In this document: positions 23,451-35,212 of the stretch, one piece after another
How positions within the stretch are numbered: position 1 is the first letter of the stretch
How the letters are laid out: the number at the start of each line of letters is the position of its first letter
Origin: Physcomitrium patens
Lineage: Eukaryota; Streptophyta; Bryopsida; Funariales; Funariaceae
Direction of reading: 5' to 3'
Length of the DNA: 64,000 nucleotides
Assembly (NCBI RefSeq): GCF_000002425.4
Contig: NC_037275.1
Location: 8,888,450-8,952,449, forward strand
Notes under the pieces: model-generated
Told to the model about the DNA's origin: nothing
Database searches by the model: none
Seen by the model: the letters and a program-made list of their open reading frames with translations, nothing else
Made by a program: the position numbers and the translations under genes

Positions 23451-24502
23451 ATAAGGGTGTAAAGGTGTCAGTTTTGGCTGTTGGTGGGGGATGGAGAATC
23501 GACAAATGAATAATTGAGGGGGTGGATAAACTGACCCATCTGTTTGTTAGGCTGTGAACCTCGTGCCGAGTGGATTGGATACCGCCTCTTCTTCAGGCTC
23601 TTTCATGCTTATATCCTCTCGCTTCTACTCACCGCAACACTAGCAGGGTCGTTTTGCACTTGCCTCTGTCTCTCACATGTCGTGGTTCGATTTAACAAGG
23701 TTGTTTGTTATCTTGCATGTTTGTGCCTTCGATTCATACAGAGGATGCCAACGTAGATTTATCACTTCTTTTTTTTCAGTTTTGCTGCTGAGATATCTTG
23801 TTCCAGGGGGTTTTACCTTGTGTTGTGAATTTTTCTTATCAGTTGTATGTTGTAGATGGCTTAGCTTGTGACCTTACTGAAATGCAAGTAATCTTAGCAT
23901 CAATGTCTATGTAAAAGAATTTGGTCGTGATTTTGAGATCCACACCTACCTCATTTTGGTGTCATTTAAAGGACTTTGATTTAAAAGAGATGTTCCTTGG
24001 CTATTTGTAATTGCATCAAGCTTAAGTTGTATCATTAAGAACAATAATTTCTGTTTATGCATAAAAGAATGAGAAGTAGTTGATTGTAAAAAAAAAAAAA
24101 AGATATTACATTTTACCTTGCATTTTTAAAATTAACTAAAGCACTTCATTACATTTATTTATTTATATTTAATAACCATTGAACAATTGATACAAAAATA
24201 AAATTATATGTTTTGTTATTCTAAAATTATTTTATATAAAATAGAATATATAATAATAAAGATAATAAGGTATATATATACACACATACATATATACAAT
24301 TAAATATGTGCTAAATAAAATAAGTTATTGCAAAGATATGTATTAATTGACATAGGGTATTAAATATTAGATTATGGAGAGGTTCCATACAATGATGTGC
24401 AACTTTTTTCCTTCCACTAAACAACTTCTTTCTTCCCTCTAAATCTGCAACTTTACCTCACTTTTAGACCTCTTCGTTTTGGTAAATTTCTCTTCTTTCA
24501 AC
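23451..24502. other. Intergenic, becoming AT-rich
   Basis: No gene was recognised. Two frames at 23544-23756 and 23677-23871 are Cys/Leu-rich and short without homology that I can see. The remainder is AT-rich sequence leading into the decayed retrotransposon. Confidence 0.55.
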
Positions 24503-24993
24503 TATCAAGGACAAGAACTCAAAGAATATATATCAAAGAGAGTTGACAAAAAAAAAAAAAAAAAAAAAAAAAAATGCATATTCAAGAAGAAATTAGAATA
24601 GCTATTGCTAAAAACTAAAAAATTAGAGATTCTTGAAACTAGATTTAGAAGTAAGAAAGGAATTGATAAAAGTGTAAAAGGTCTCATTCTTCTATATATA
24701 TAAGAGCTATGTGACAATGTTCTATAAGATCTCCAATACATATGCAACTTATGCTACATATGTCTAACTTGCAAGGCAAGTTTCATATATGTGTGCTATA
24801 TAGCCAACTTGTAACACAAGTGACTAATATGTACAACTTGTGGCTAAGTTTTTAACCTATCAATCACTTACATACATGTATAAAATAAAATCCACATCTA
24901 TGAAGTTTTTTTATAATATATTATCAAATTTACTTATTTCTATTTACTTCTACTTAAATCCTCTAATCTAAATAAATATGCATATCCATAATA
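24503..24993 (-). repeat. 3' LTR of decayed element C
   Basis: It begins tatcaaggacaagaac, the decayed form of the TGTCAAGGACAAGAAC LTR end of the related elements, and follows them through ttgcaaggcaagtttc and cttacatacatg to a TTACCTCC polypurine-tract complement at about 24994. Confidence 0.65.
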
Positions 24994-25319
24994 TTACCTC
25001 CTTTTTTAGGACAAGTTCTACAAGAAGTCATAATTACATGTTGAAGAAGTTTAAGATGTGACAAATTGTAAATGCCACATACTTCAATCTATATTCTTTT
25101 CAAAGGTAGTTGATAAGTTTTCTTAGTCATTAATAGTGTCTTATATCAAGATAGTAAGCTAACCTTGTTATTTAATTATTATTAAGGCTTTCATAATTTT
25201 CTTCACATAATTTTTTTTGAATACCATTAAGAATTATTCTTACTTCCAATAATTTTACTAGATTTCAAAAATTTCTTCTAAGATTGTGATATTAAACACA
25301 TTGGATCTTGCCATCAATT

Positions 25320-25354
<35 letters not shown>

Positions 25355-25775
25355 ATTTTTGAGAGTCTTCATCTCTATTATATTATTTTGAAGGTTGTAA
25401 CAATTTCAATGTCTCATTTTCTAACTAAAAAAATACTAGCTTTTAAGTTAAATCTATTAGTTATTGCTTTTTATCTTCTCAGTACTACAAATATATAAAA
25501 AGATGGAATATAAACTTCATCAAACATGTATTCTTTTATAGCAAAGTTTTTCTTGACTCTTTATTTTGGTTTGATGGATGTTATTGGTAAAAAGTATTCA
25601 CCTTTCCTATTGTATTTGCAAAATTCTTAAATGGCTCCCATGTTCATTCATTACTATCATATTTGAACCATTGTATAAAATATTATAACTTATTTTAGTG
25701 CTGCTTGAAATCAAAATTTCTTGTACCTCAAATTTTTAATTGTTCTTTACTTCTATAGGAAGAAGTGGAATTTGT

Positions 25776-25807
<32 letters not shown>

Positions 25808-26612
25808 TTTTTGTTTTTTTGTTTTATATATATTCATTGTCTTATATGGCTCAAAAAAAGATATATGAAATACAAAATGAATCTTTATAAAGTTTGATAG
25901 GTGTAATTAATATACAATTGACTTGATCTATTCACAAATAAAAAATGGTCTAAATCTATACTAATTTAACTTGTTACAAAGATAAATAGTCTTGAGATTA
26001 CTAGACAATAATCATATCTTGTTGCAAACATGTTATTGAAGTTATTCCTTGCAATAGGCATTTATATATATTTTTTGTTATTTTTGAGATTTTTTTTTAT
26101 TTTTTCCTTCTTAAGGCATACAGTTCTAATAAATATTTTTTCAAATCTTTTGCCACATGATTATGAAGTTTTGTAAAGTCAAAAGTATCAAGTTGTAGAT
26201 AATAATCATAATTAGCATAAAATGGTGACAATTGAATAGAAGAATGTAATATATTATTGTAAGTGGATTCTACTAATGGCAAAAGATTTGTCTAATCATC
26301 TTGATGATAGTTCATGGTATACCTCATATATTGCTCCAATATTTGATTTATTCATTTTGTTTGTCTATCACTTTAAGAATGAAAAACCAAAGATAGTTTT
26401 ATATCCACCTTCAATATCCTCAAAAGAGTTTTTTAAAATTTATATACAAATTGAGTTTCTTTATTTGATATAATATCCTATGGCAATCCCTAATAGCAAT
26501 AAATATTATTGAGAAAACATTTAGTCGTTTCTTTATGTGTGATGGATTTTTTACATAGTACAAAATATGCCATTTTAATGAAACAATCTACTATCACAAA
26601 TATAGAGTCATA

Positions 26613-26709
26613 AGAACTTGAGATTGAAAGATCCATGATTATATATACCAAAAGTTTCAAGGTCTTCAAGAACTTGAGATTGAAAGATCTTGGTACTTTT
26701 GGTATATAT
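26613..26709. repeat. Local direct duplication with 15-bp inverted repeat inside element C
   Basis: A 21-bp word occurs at 26613-26633 and again at 26669-26689. A perfect 15-bp inverted pair (26641-26655 and 26695-26709) flanks the second copy. The sibling elements have only one copy, so this arose after insertion. Confidence 0.75.
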
Positions 26710-28600
26710 AGTAGGTAAAAAAGTCCATAAGATCAATGATAAGGAGTTTTTGATTCTAAAGTAATATCAAATGATTTCATAAAGTCTTTAAGTTTTTTTT
26801 TACATTTGAGACCACTAAAAATATTTTGAGTTTAATTTAAAAGTCCCATTGTATCTAAAATATCATGTAATTAGAAAGTTATGATGAGTTTAAGTAGCTT
26901 GTAATCATGCTTTGCTTTCTAAAACATACAAATATTCATCAAAATATAATAGATTATTCTTGAATTCAAACTTAGAAGGATCATGAGATTTAGAAGACTT
27001 TTTTTTAATATAATAAATAAGAGGATTTAAGGACATATTTGATTGAACTTAATAAAAAAAAGTTGAATCAATAGTCAATATTGATTTCATTGTTCAAAGA
27101 TGAAATTTCTTTGGCTTCAAAAAAATAATATGTTGCTGATCAAAAATTGCATCTCTTTGTTTTGGCACTAAATAAGACTATTTAAAAAGAACATTTGACA
27201 AACTTTATTTTTTCTAATCAATAAGTGATAATGAATACAAATATTGATATAAACATGTTCTAACAAGCTTCTTGATAATTTAATATGCATATTGATAGAA
27301 AATACTTGAAGTTCTTATATTTTGTGCAAATAATCTTTACATCAAATGTACCTTCTAGATAATGATGTCATTTTAAAAATAATTATATAATTGCAAGAAG
27401 ATCTTTGTTGTGGATCTTATAGTTAATTTCAAAAATTGAAAATTTTCTTAAATAAAAATTTACTAGATGAAGTTTTTATTTTTTCCTATTCAAAATAATT
27501 TTGCATCCAAAATAAAGTCTAATACATCTATTTTTATAAAAAATATCATAAAAAAGTCAATATAATAGAAGATTGGTATAGAAATAAAAGTTGTCTTTAA
27601 AGATTCAAATATCATTTTAGCTTCTTTATTCTATTCAAATTTGTCTTTACAAGTCTAATGTATAAAAAAAGCTACAATAAAAATAAAAAAAATTAAAAAA
27701 GATTTAATAGTAATTAAAAAATTAATAAAAATATTAAATATCTTTTACTATTTTTTAAATCTTCCAATCTATGATAGTCTAAAATTTCTTCGAATCCATT
27801 ATAAAGCCATCATTTGAAATAATATATCATAAGAAGTCAATTTATTGTTTGAAATACGTACTTCTTTATCTTAACATATAATCTTATATCTTTAAGTTTT
27901 TATAACACATAAAAAATATAAAGCTTATATTTTATATTTTTAGAATATATTAAAATATCATCTATATAATTAACAATAAAATCATCTAAATATTTTTTAA
28001 AAAAATCATTTATTACATATTAAAAAGTAGCTTGTACATTTGTGAGTCCAAATAGAATAACATTGTATTTAAAATCCCTATACCTTATTCAAAATATAGT
28101 CTTTTATTTATCTTCTTCTTTAGTACATATCAAATTGTATGTTCTTTGTAGATATATTTGTATATAGAATTTATTTTGAATTAGTTGATTGAAAAGTCAT
28201 AATATCAAAGATAAAAGATACATAGTTTTAATGGTAATCTTATTGGACCTTCAAGAAACTACACACATCCATAGTAACCTTTTTTTTTCTTCACAAACAA
28301 GATATAAGCTCTTTTTGTAAATATTGAATAGTGTATGAAGTGCTTAGCTAAATTCTCATCAATGTATTTCTTGAATTTAGCCAATTCACTCTATGATAAA
28401 GTGTAGATTAATCCAAATAGTAGTTGTATTCCTTTTTGAAGATCAATTAAATAATCATAAAGACAATACTTTGGAAGAATTTTTTTTTAAGAAATAACTT
28501 AACAAAATTGATATTGATTTAGAATATTACTTGAATTTTTTTTATTGCTAGAAATGGATATGGCATAAAAATATAAGTAAAATCCTTCTTGATAACATCA

Positions 28601-30201
28601 CTCTTTTCTTATTTAATATGAGATTTAAAATATATTGTGCCAATTTGCATGTCTTTTTCTTCTAAATGTAAATATTAAAAAGATATTGGTGTTGCCATTG
28701 AATTACAAAAAAAATGAGACCTACTTGTACAACTCTTAAATTGAAATTCAAAAAGCTAATTGTTGCATTTTATAGCAAAGTAAATTAATTAATTCAATGT
28801 TTAAAAATCAAATAAGTTCAACATCAACTTTCTTTTTTTATATTATAAATCGTAATAAAATTGGTTGACAAGTTTAATATTATTCTACTTGATATTAGTA
28901 ACAAGTTATTAGAATTGTAAAGCATATAATGTTGTTCACTTTTTAATATGTAATAAATAATATTTTTAAAGATATTTTGATCCTTTCATGCTATACATTG
29001 GTAAAAGGAGAAGTCACCTTATTAAGACTTGATAGAAACTAAGACTTAATTTTGGCACAAAATCTTTAATCACATGATTTTTTTATATTATTTTTGGTGA
29101 TTGTACTATTATATAGTCAAGAGTCAGATTATTGCATATATTAGTGAATATTGATTATTTTTGGAGTAAATCAAGAAGATTGAAAGAAATATATTTTTAC
29201 TAATTGTGTACAATTGTTTTTGGTAGATTTTTGATCTATATATGAAAAATATTATGCAATTTGTGTTGCAACCAATAAGATTTTTATTTTTTTATTAATC
29301 AAGTTAATAAAAAAAATTTCGTCTGTGTATCGTCGTCGTCATGGCGTTTCGTCCGACGATCTTCTTTGTTGTCGTCAGAACTTTTCTTCTGAGGATCTTC
29401 GTCGTCATCGTCATGACGTTTCGTCACGGACTAATGCTAAGCCCTAATCATAAAAAATAAAAATAAAAAATGTCTTCTTTAGCAAACCAACTACACATGA
29501 GTTTCAAAGTTTTTCATTAGTTTTTTTTTATGAATAATTCTTAAAACATCACGAAATTTTCTAATATCGTAAGATTAATTTGAACACATGAAAGTCATTG
29601 ACAGCCAAAATTGTATAGTCTAAGATGTCATTGATGCAAGTTTTGTGACAAAATTAGTTATACATTGTTTTAAAATTGTATAATATTATACAATTTTTTG
29701 AATGCTGAAGTAGTTTTTCTGGTTTGAAATTATTTCAGGTTTAAAAAGTATATTTTTAAAAATAGTTTCGAAATAATCTAATTATGAGTTTTTTCTTAAT
29801 ATAACTAAAAATAATTTAAAAAATACATTATGTTATTACACCAATAAAGTAAACTTATTGTTCCTTAAAGAAAATGGATTTATGTAAGTTTAAATATTTT
29901 AACATATGTTTTTCTTAAGAAAAAATATATAGTATAATTCTAATAGATTATTTTTGATTTTCACGACATGTTTGAAAATAAATGTAACTATTGCATTTAA
30001 ATGGATTTATTTTATAATTTTACAGTTGATGTTTGATAGGGATTTTTTTTATTAGTTTGACTAATTTACACATTTTACAAAAAAAATTGATTATTTTTTA
30101 ATATACCTTAATAAATATATGAAATTAATTAAATGTGATGCTCAAAGTCTCTTACATGTACATTAATCTCTTTTATAAATATTATTTAAAAGAGTAACTT
30201 G

Positions 30202-30236
<35 letters not shown>

Positions 30237-31141
30237 CAGGAGTTTTTGTCAATTATTTTTGGGCATATAATTTCTTCATAAAAGTACTATAACTAAGATT
30301 GATATTAAAATATATCTGTGATTTCATAAAACTCAATGCACAAAATAAATAGAAGAATAAATAGAAAATTATGATTTTTATTTTAAAAAAATAGATATTG
30401 AAAGTGTGACATTATATTTTGTGGATTTACTTATTCCTCAAATGCTTTTAAAATTTATAATAATTTATTTAAAGATTTAGAACATTAAACTAAAAATAAT
30501 CTTATTTATTCCAAAATTATAAATATTAGAAAAAATATATATTTATCATGTACTACAAAAAATAAAGGTAAAAGATTTTTAAAACTAAAATATTAAACTA
30601 AATTATTCAATTTAAATAGAGAAAATAAATTATACAATTTGCAAAATACAAACGATAGACTTAATTTGGATACTAAAAAGGTAAAACATATTGTGAATAT
30701 GAACATAACTGTAGATATAAAAAACATTCAATTCTCTTGTAATTTTCCAACCATCACTCTTTGACTATTTAAGAATTGTTTTGCTTATACATTCAACTTA
30801 CAAAAAACAAAAAACAAAACAACTCAACACTGTTCAAAGATAAAATTACTCAAAGTCCTCGTTAAGATTGTTCACATTTTCAAGACAATCTTTTTATTGA
30901 AGAAACAAATATACTAGATTTTCCAATGATAACTGTATAACTAAATATAAAATTACATAATTAATAGCATATTATTTTTATTTGAAAAAAAATAATGATG
31001 ATAATTATTTATTAGATTAGTATTAAAAGATATAATATTTTTCTGTTCATGTTGAAAATAACCCTATTATTCCAAAGATAAATTTATTGTAATTTGTATG
31101 CAAAATTAAATTTCTTGTTGAAACTCTCTTATCATGTTATG

Positions 31142-31173
<32 letters not shown>

Positions 31174-31680
31174 TAATTCATGATTAATAAAAAAAAAACA
31201 AATTGTAATTACAGAAATTATATTTTAAGAAGTGAAATCAACAGCATATGTTGATCCAAGATTATTTAATCAAGGTTTCTTAAGTATGATAACTAGCTTT
31301 TTTTATTCTTGAAGCTAGGAAGAAATTGTAGGCATCATAAATATACAACTCACTATACCAACAAATACAATTTTTTCTCTTGTTTTCTAGACATTATTTT
31401 TATAAGAGGTTTCAAAATACAAAATGACCTCACATTTTGAGTTTCTTTTTTTCAAGAAATCTAAATTCTTTTAGCAATATTTAGGATTAAAATAATGCAT
31501 CTTTCACATGTTTTAATGTTGAAACCATGAATTGAAGTTTTAAACTTTTCATTCGTTTTATATTTCCTTTTTTAATTTTTAATTTTTTTCAGAACTTCCG
31601 AATTGCATAGACACGCCTGATTTAGAATTCGATATACTTGAAATAGCAGTTTAATTTTCAAATTTTTAAAATGTCAAACA
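28601..31680. other. Extremely AT-rich intergenic DNA
   Basis: Probably further decayed repeat DNA. It holds (TA)n at 30202-30232, a poly(A) run near 31142-31171 and a conspicuous CGTC-rich island at about 29318-29445. No open reading frame is worth annotating. Confidence 0.55.
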
Positions 31681-31793
31681 GTATGTGAAACGAAGAACTC
31701 AAACTGGACCTCCGCCAGAATTTCAGAAGCAGGAACCAGCCACATACCTTGATCTTACCGGGATGCCCTATATACCCGGTAACTTGTTTAAAC

Positions 31794-31864
31794 CCTACGT
31801 GGGTGGAGATCGCACCCGGAAACCCAATACACCCGGGAGCGGGTGCAATCTCTACCTGGGTAGG
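31794..31864. promoter_or_regulatory. Imperfect 25-bp inverted repeat in the SAM50 promoter/leader
   Basis: Arms 31794-31818 and 31840-31864 pair at 20 of 25 positions around a 21-bp loop that is itself rich in ACCCGG/CCCGGG. It lies 255-325 bp upstream of the SAM50 start codon, next to a CCTATATACCC TATA-like stretch (about 31767-31777). Confidence 0.6.
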
Positions 31865-32118
31865 GGCCGGTGTCTCCAGGTTTGGTGAAGACGATGGCAG
31901 GCGATGGCGCCATAGCCAGAGCTCAAGACGAGCTCATCGGCGAGCATGGCCGTGGCCGAGTCCTGATCGGTACCAGTCGGCCGGTTGAAGAAACAGTGTC
32001 AGGGGCGCACGGCGGGAAGTCACACTGGGTTGCGAAGTAAATTGCGAATGGTAGGGTTTTGAAGGTTCTATTTGAGTGTAGGAGTTGGAAAGGCTAGGGA
32101 AACCCTAGCCTGGTAGCT

Positions 32119-33567
32119 ATGGATCACTTGACGGGGGATGGGCGGGAAGAGGATGATGAGGAGACGCTGAGAGAGTGGGACATGGAAGATCGGGATGATG
32201 GAGCTGGGCAGCAGAGACATGAGGAAGAGGAAGAGGAAGAGGAGGTGGATGATCAGACTAGCGTGAACTTAATGAATATTATGTCGGAGAAGCTCGTGAA
32301 GGAGCCTGTCAAAGTGCGGGTGCACGACATTGAAATCAGAGGGAATGTCAAGACGAAGGATAGTGTGATCGAGGCACAGCTGAAGGAGCTCAGGGAAGTG
32401 GATACCATGCAGGAGCTTCTCCAGGAATGTGTGCGTGCGAATTCCCGCCTGCGAGCCCTTGGCATTTTCGACAAGTGCGTGATTACTCTGGATGCTGGAC
32501 CCCAGGAGCTCCCTGGCACGGTAACCAACTTTTTTTTTTCCTTGTGTTGTAATTGTGCATTGGATTGTGCGATAGCCAGCTAGACATGTTCCTCTTTATC
32601 TATCAGGCTGTTTTGGACGCGTCGTTTGGCTTTTGAGGCTCAACTTTGGGAGATCGAGGGCCTGTTCTCCGCTTGTCCCTTCCCCTCGGATGGTTTCGAA
32701 AACCGTGTGTAAATCTTCAAATTTTCCACAGCAGTCGGTGGTGTGATCAGGTCTCCCCAAATCAGGAAACTTAGTGTCAGTTTTCATAGAACCTCGCTAC
32801 TAAGCACAGCTCCAATTCACAGTTACGAAGTGGATTCGTAGTTTTTCTTGCTGGTAATGTGTGCACTATAACAACACCACCTGGCCTTGTGCATGTGAAA
32901 TTGAAGGTCTTCTAACACACGTTATGGTTCCTCCCTCAGGCCAACGTGATTCTTGAAGTAGAAGAAGTGAAACGACTATTTTCGGGTGACCTTGGAATGT
33001 TCTCTAAACCTGAGGTAAGTAATAGGTGTTGTTGTTCATCTCGTAAATGTTGCTTCTAGCTGTATGTTGTATGCCTAAAAGCTACTTTACTGTGTCTATT
33101 AATTTTATTTGGGGGGAGAGGAGGTTACAAAGGTGGATAAAGCATTCTAATGTTGGTTTGGTCATCTTTGTTGATTCGGCATGAACGCAGAAACGTTATG
33201 ATGAGGATGAACTGTTTGTATCAGCTTTAATAATAAGTATTTTAGGACTTGGAATTTAATAGATGTGGAACTATGTTATGAGAGCGATGGATGTATCTAC
33301 TCTATATCATAAATTAAATTGCATATATTTCTTAGTGTTTAAGTCGTCCCGTATACTCCTCAGATGTGGTGTGTGAAGGTACAAGGTTCAGGGTTTTTGT
33401 TCACATAATCTCTTCCTCCCCTCTGTCCATTGTACGTACTTACATTATTTTTAGACAGATCTTTAATACGCTGCTACCTTAAATAAGATTGAGGGTGGCA
33501 TCTACATCGTCAATGTTTGAGATCCTACCGTTGCATCGTGCGGGTTGGAAACATATCCTTAACGTTG

Positions 33568-33633
<66 letters not shown>

Positions 33634-35212
33634 GAATGGTTCTTGTGTGTAGACAAAAGCATGGACCCTGGAAGGGACAGTCAAGTACAAAAATCTGGCT
33701 GGCCTAGCCGAAACTTTGGATGCTACAGGATGTTATGGCCTGGATACAACTTCTGAACTTAGTGCAGGTGTCACTTACCCAAGATTTAAAGGATTGCCGG
33801 CGTCTTTGGCGACCCGGCTCACCCTCCTAACACAAGACTGGCAACGTTATTCTTCCTACAGGGAGCGTCTGACTGGATTCTCGGTGGGTTTAGTAGGTGA
33901 TAATCAGCACGACATTTCCTACAACCTTACCTGGCGTGACCTCAAGGATCCCTCACGTAGTGCCTCCAAATCGGTAAGAAGACAACTCGGCCATAGTCTT
34001 CTTTCGGCAGTTAAATACACATACAGGAGGGATACTAGAGACTCTGTATTCCGACCTCGACGGGGAATTGCTTTCATCTCAACAACACAGATTGCCGGGC
34101 TGGGACCTGATGCTAAGCTTCTACGTTTTGCACGCCAGGTAACTTTGCCCACCTTGACTTTCACATGTAACCCAGGATAATTGTTCGACTCTAACTTCTG
34201 TGAGATTGTGACTTCTGATTTACTTTTATCGAGATACGTTCTCATATGACCTATTACCAATTGAATTCACATTGTAGACCATTTGGATTCAATTTTACTA
34301 CGTTTTTGTTTTAACAAGACTTGACCTTGGGGGGTGTTTTATAGGAGGTTGAGCTGAGATTGGCAATCCCACTGGGCCTTGCGAATGCAGCGTTGAATTT
34401 AGGAGTTGCCGGAGGTATCATATTACCGTGGGGACCAGGATACAAAACGAAAGCAACCCCAATAGGTGATCGTTTTTACGTGGGAGGTCATTCGTCACTG
34501 CTTGGTGAATTGAAGGGTCCATCTGCTCTATTGGGTTTTCGCACTAGAGGTGTTGGTCCTAATGAGCTTCGTAGAACTACAGCCTCGCAGACAGACAAAG
34601 TGGACAGTGAAGTGGAAACAAGTCTCAAGAGGGACACTCTAGGTGGCGATTTGGCAGTTTCTGGTTTCGCTGATATTTCTTTCGATTTGCCAATGCAATT
34701 TTTGAAGAGCTATGGAATACATGCCCACACTTTTGCTTGCGCCGGCAATCTAGTTCCTCTGACGGGGAATAACACTACCCAATGGTCGCTTAGAAACTTT
34801 TTATCTGGATTTCGCGTCTCGTCAGGAGCTGGAATTGTGATTCCAACTAAATTGTTTCGGCTCGAGGTTTGTTTGCCGTCATCATACTTGATTTGTGTTT
34901 TTTATCATTGTCTCGAACTGGTTAATTTTCAGTGCTATTATATTAGCTGTATTTTCAATCACATGCGTAGTTTTTGTTTCACTTGTAGTTCCTCACACAT
35001 CTATTGTGAGACAGTTGTGCTTTTTCTTAAAATTTGAACAACTATTCTTGTGGAGTGTATGCCAAGTTCGATATTAAATGTGTTGCTTGTTAAGTATTGC
35101 TGATCGTTGGATAATAATTTGGCTCCAGGTTAATTACTGCTATTTGTTGCGGTACCAGGAGAATGACCGTATTAAACGAGGCGTTCAAATCAGCTTGAAT
35201 TCACCGCAATGA
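32119..35212 (+). CDS. SAM50: SAM50/TOB55 mitochondrial outer-membrane beta-barrel assembly protein
   Basis: Five exons (32119-32520, 32940-33014, 33653-34138, 34345-34866 and 35129-35212), all GT-AG and phase 0, give 1569 nt, 522 residues, close to plant SAM50. The N terminus is acidic with a Glu run (about 35-48). A POTRA domain spans about 69-155, starting VRVHDIEIRGNVKTKDSVIE. The Omp85-type surface-antigen barrel fills about 190-522, with LGFRTRGVGP, GGDLAVSGFADISF and the terminal GVQISLNSP strand. SAM50 is the core of the sorting and assembly machinery that inserts beta-barrel proteins such as TOM40 and VDAC into the mitochondrial outer membrane. The close plastid relative OEP80 is the main alternative, but domain order, single POTRA and length favour SAM50. 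Intron 2 ends just after a 60-bp (TA)n repeat, only about 20 bp from the acceptor. Confidence 0.9.
33571..33630. repeat. (TA)n microsatellite in SAM50 intron 2
   Basis: Sixty uninterrupted bases of AT dinucleotide end 20 bp before the AG acceptor at 33651-33652, occupying the place of the usual polypyrimidine tract. The Ile/Tyr-repeat reading frames across it are artefacts. Confidence 0.95.

Larger units (their letters stand above)
24503..28600 (-). mobile_element. Element C: heavily decayed Ty3/gypsy chromovirus, minus strand
   Basis: Read on the minus strand this aligns throughout, without large gaps, to the better-preserved element A (48263-54092). The 3' LTR is 24503-24993, followed by the extra-ORF remnant (about 25000-25500). 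The integrase region follows (26097-26282 retains a PLVESTYNN...LDTFDF block), then RNase H and RT (about 27300-28000), and finally the RT N-terminal/protease linker (about 28240-28600). Almost all GC pairs have been replaced by AT, and no frame survives beyond about 60 codons. Poly(A) insertions interrupt it (24548-24573 and 25321-25351). The gag end and 5' LTR could not be identified; whatever lies beyond about 28600 is too degraded to call. Confidence 0.75.

Noticed and set aside
33489..33756. Ile/Tyr-repeat open frames
   Set aside because: They are created by the (TA)n microsatellite in SAM50 intron 2.
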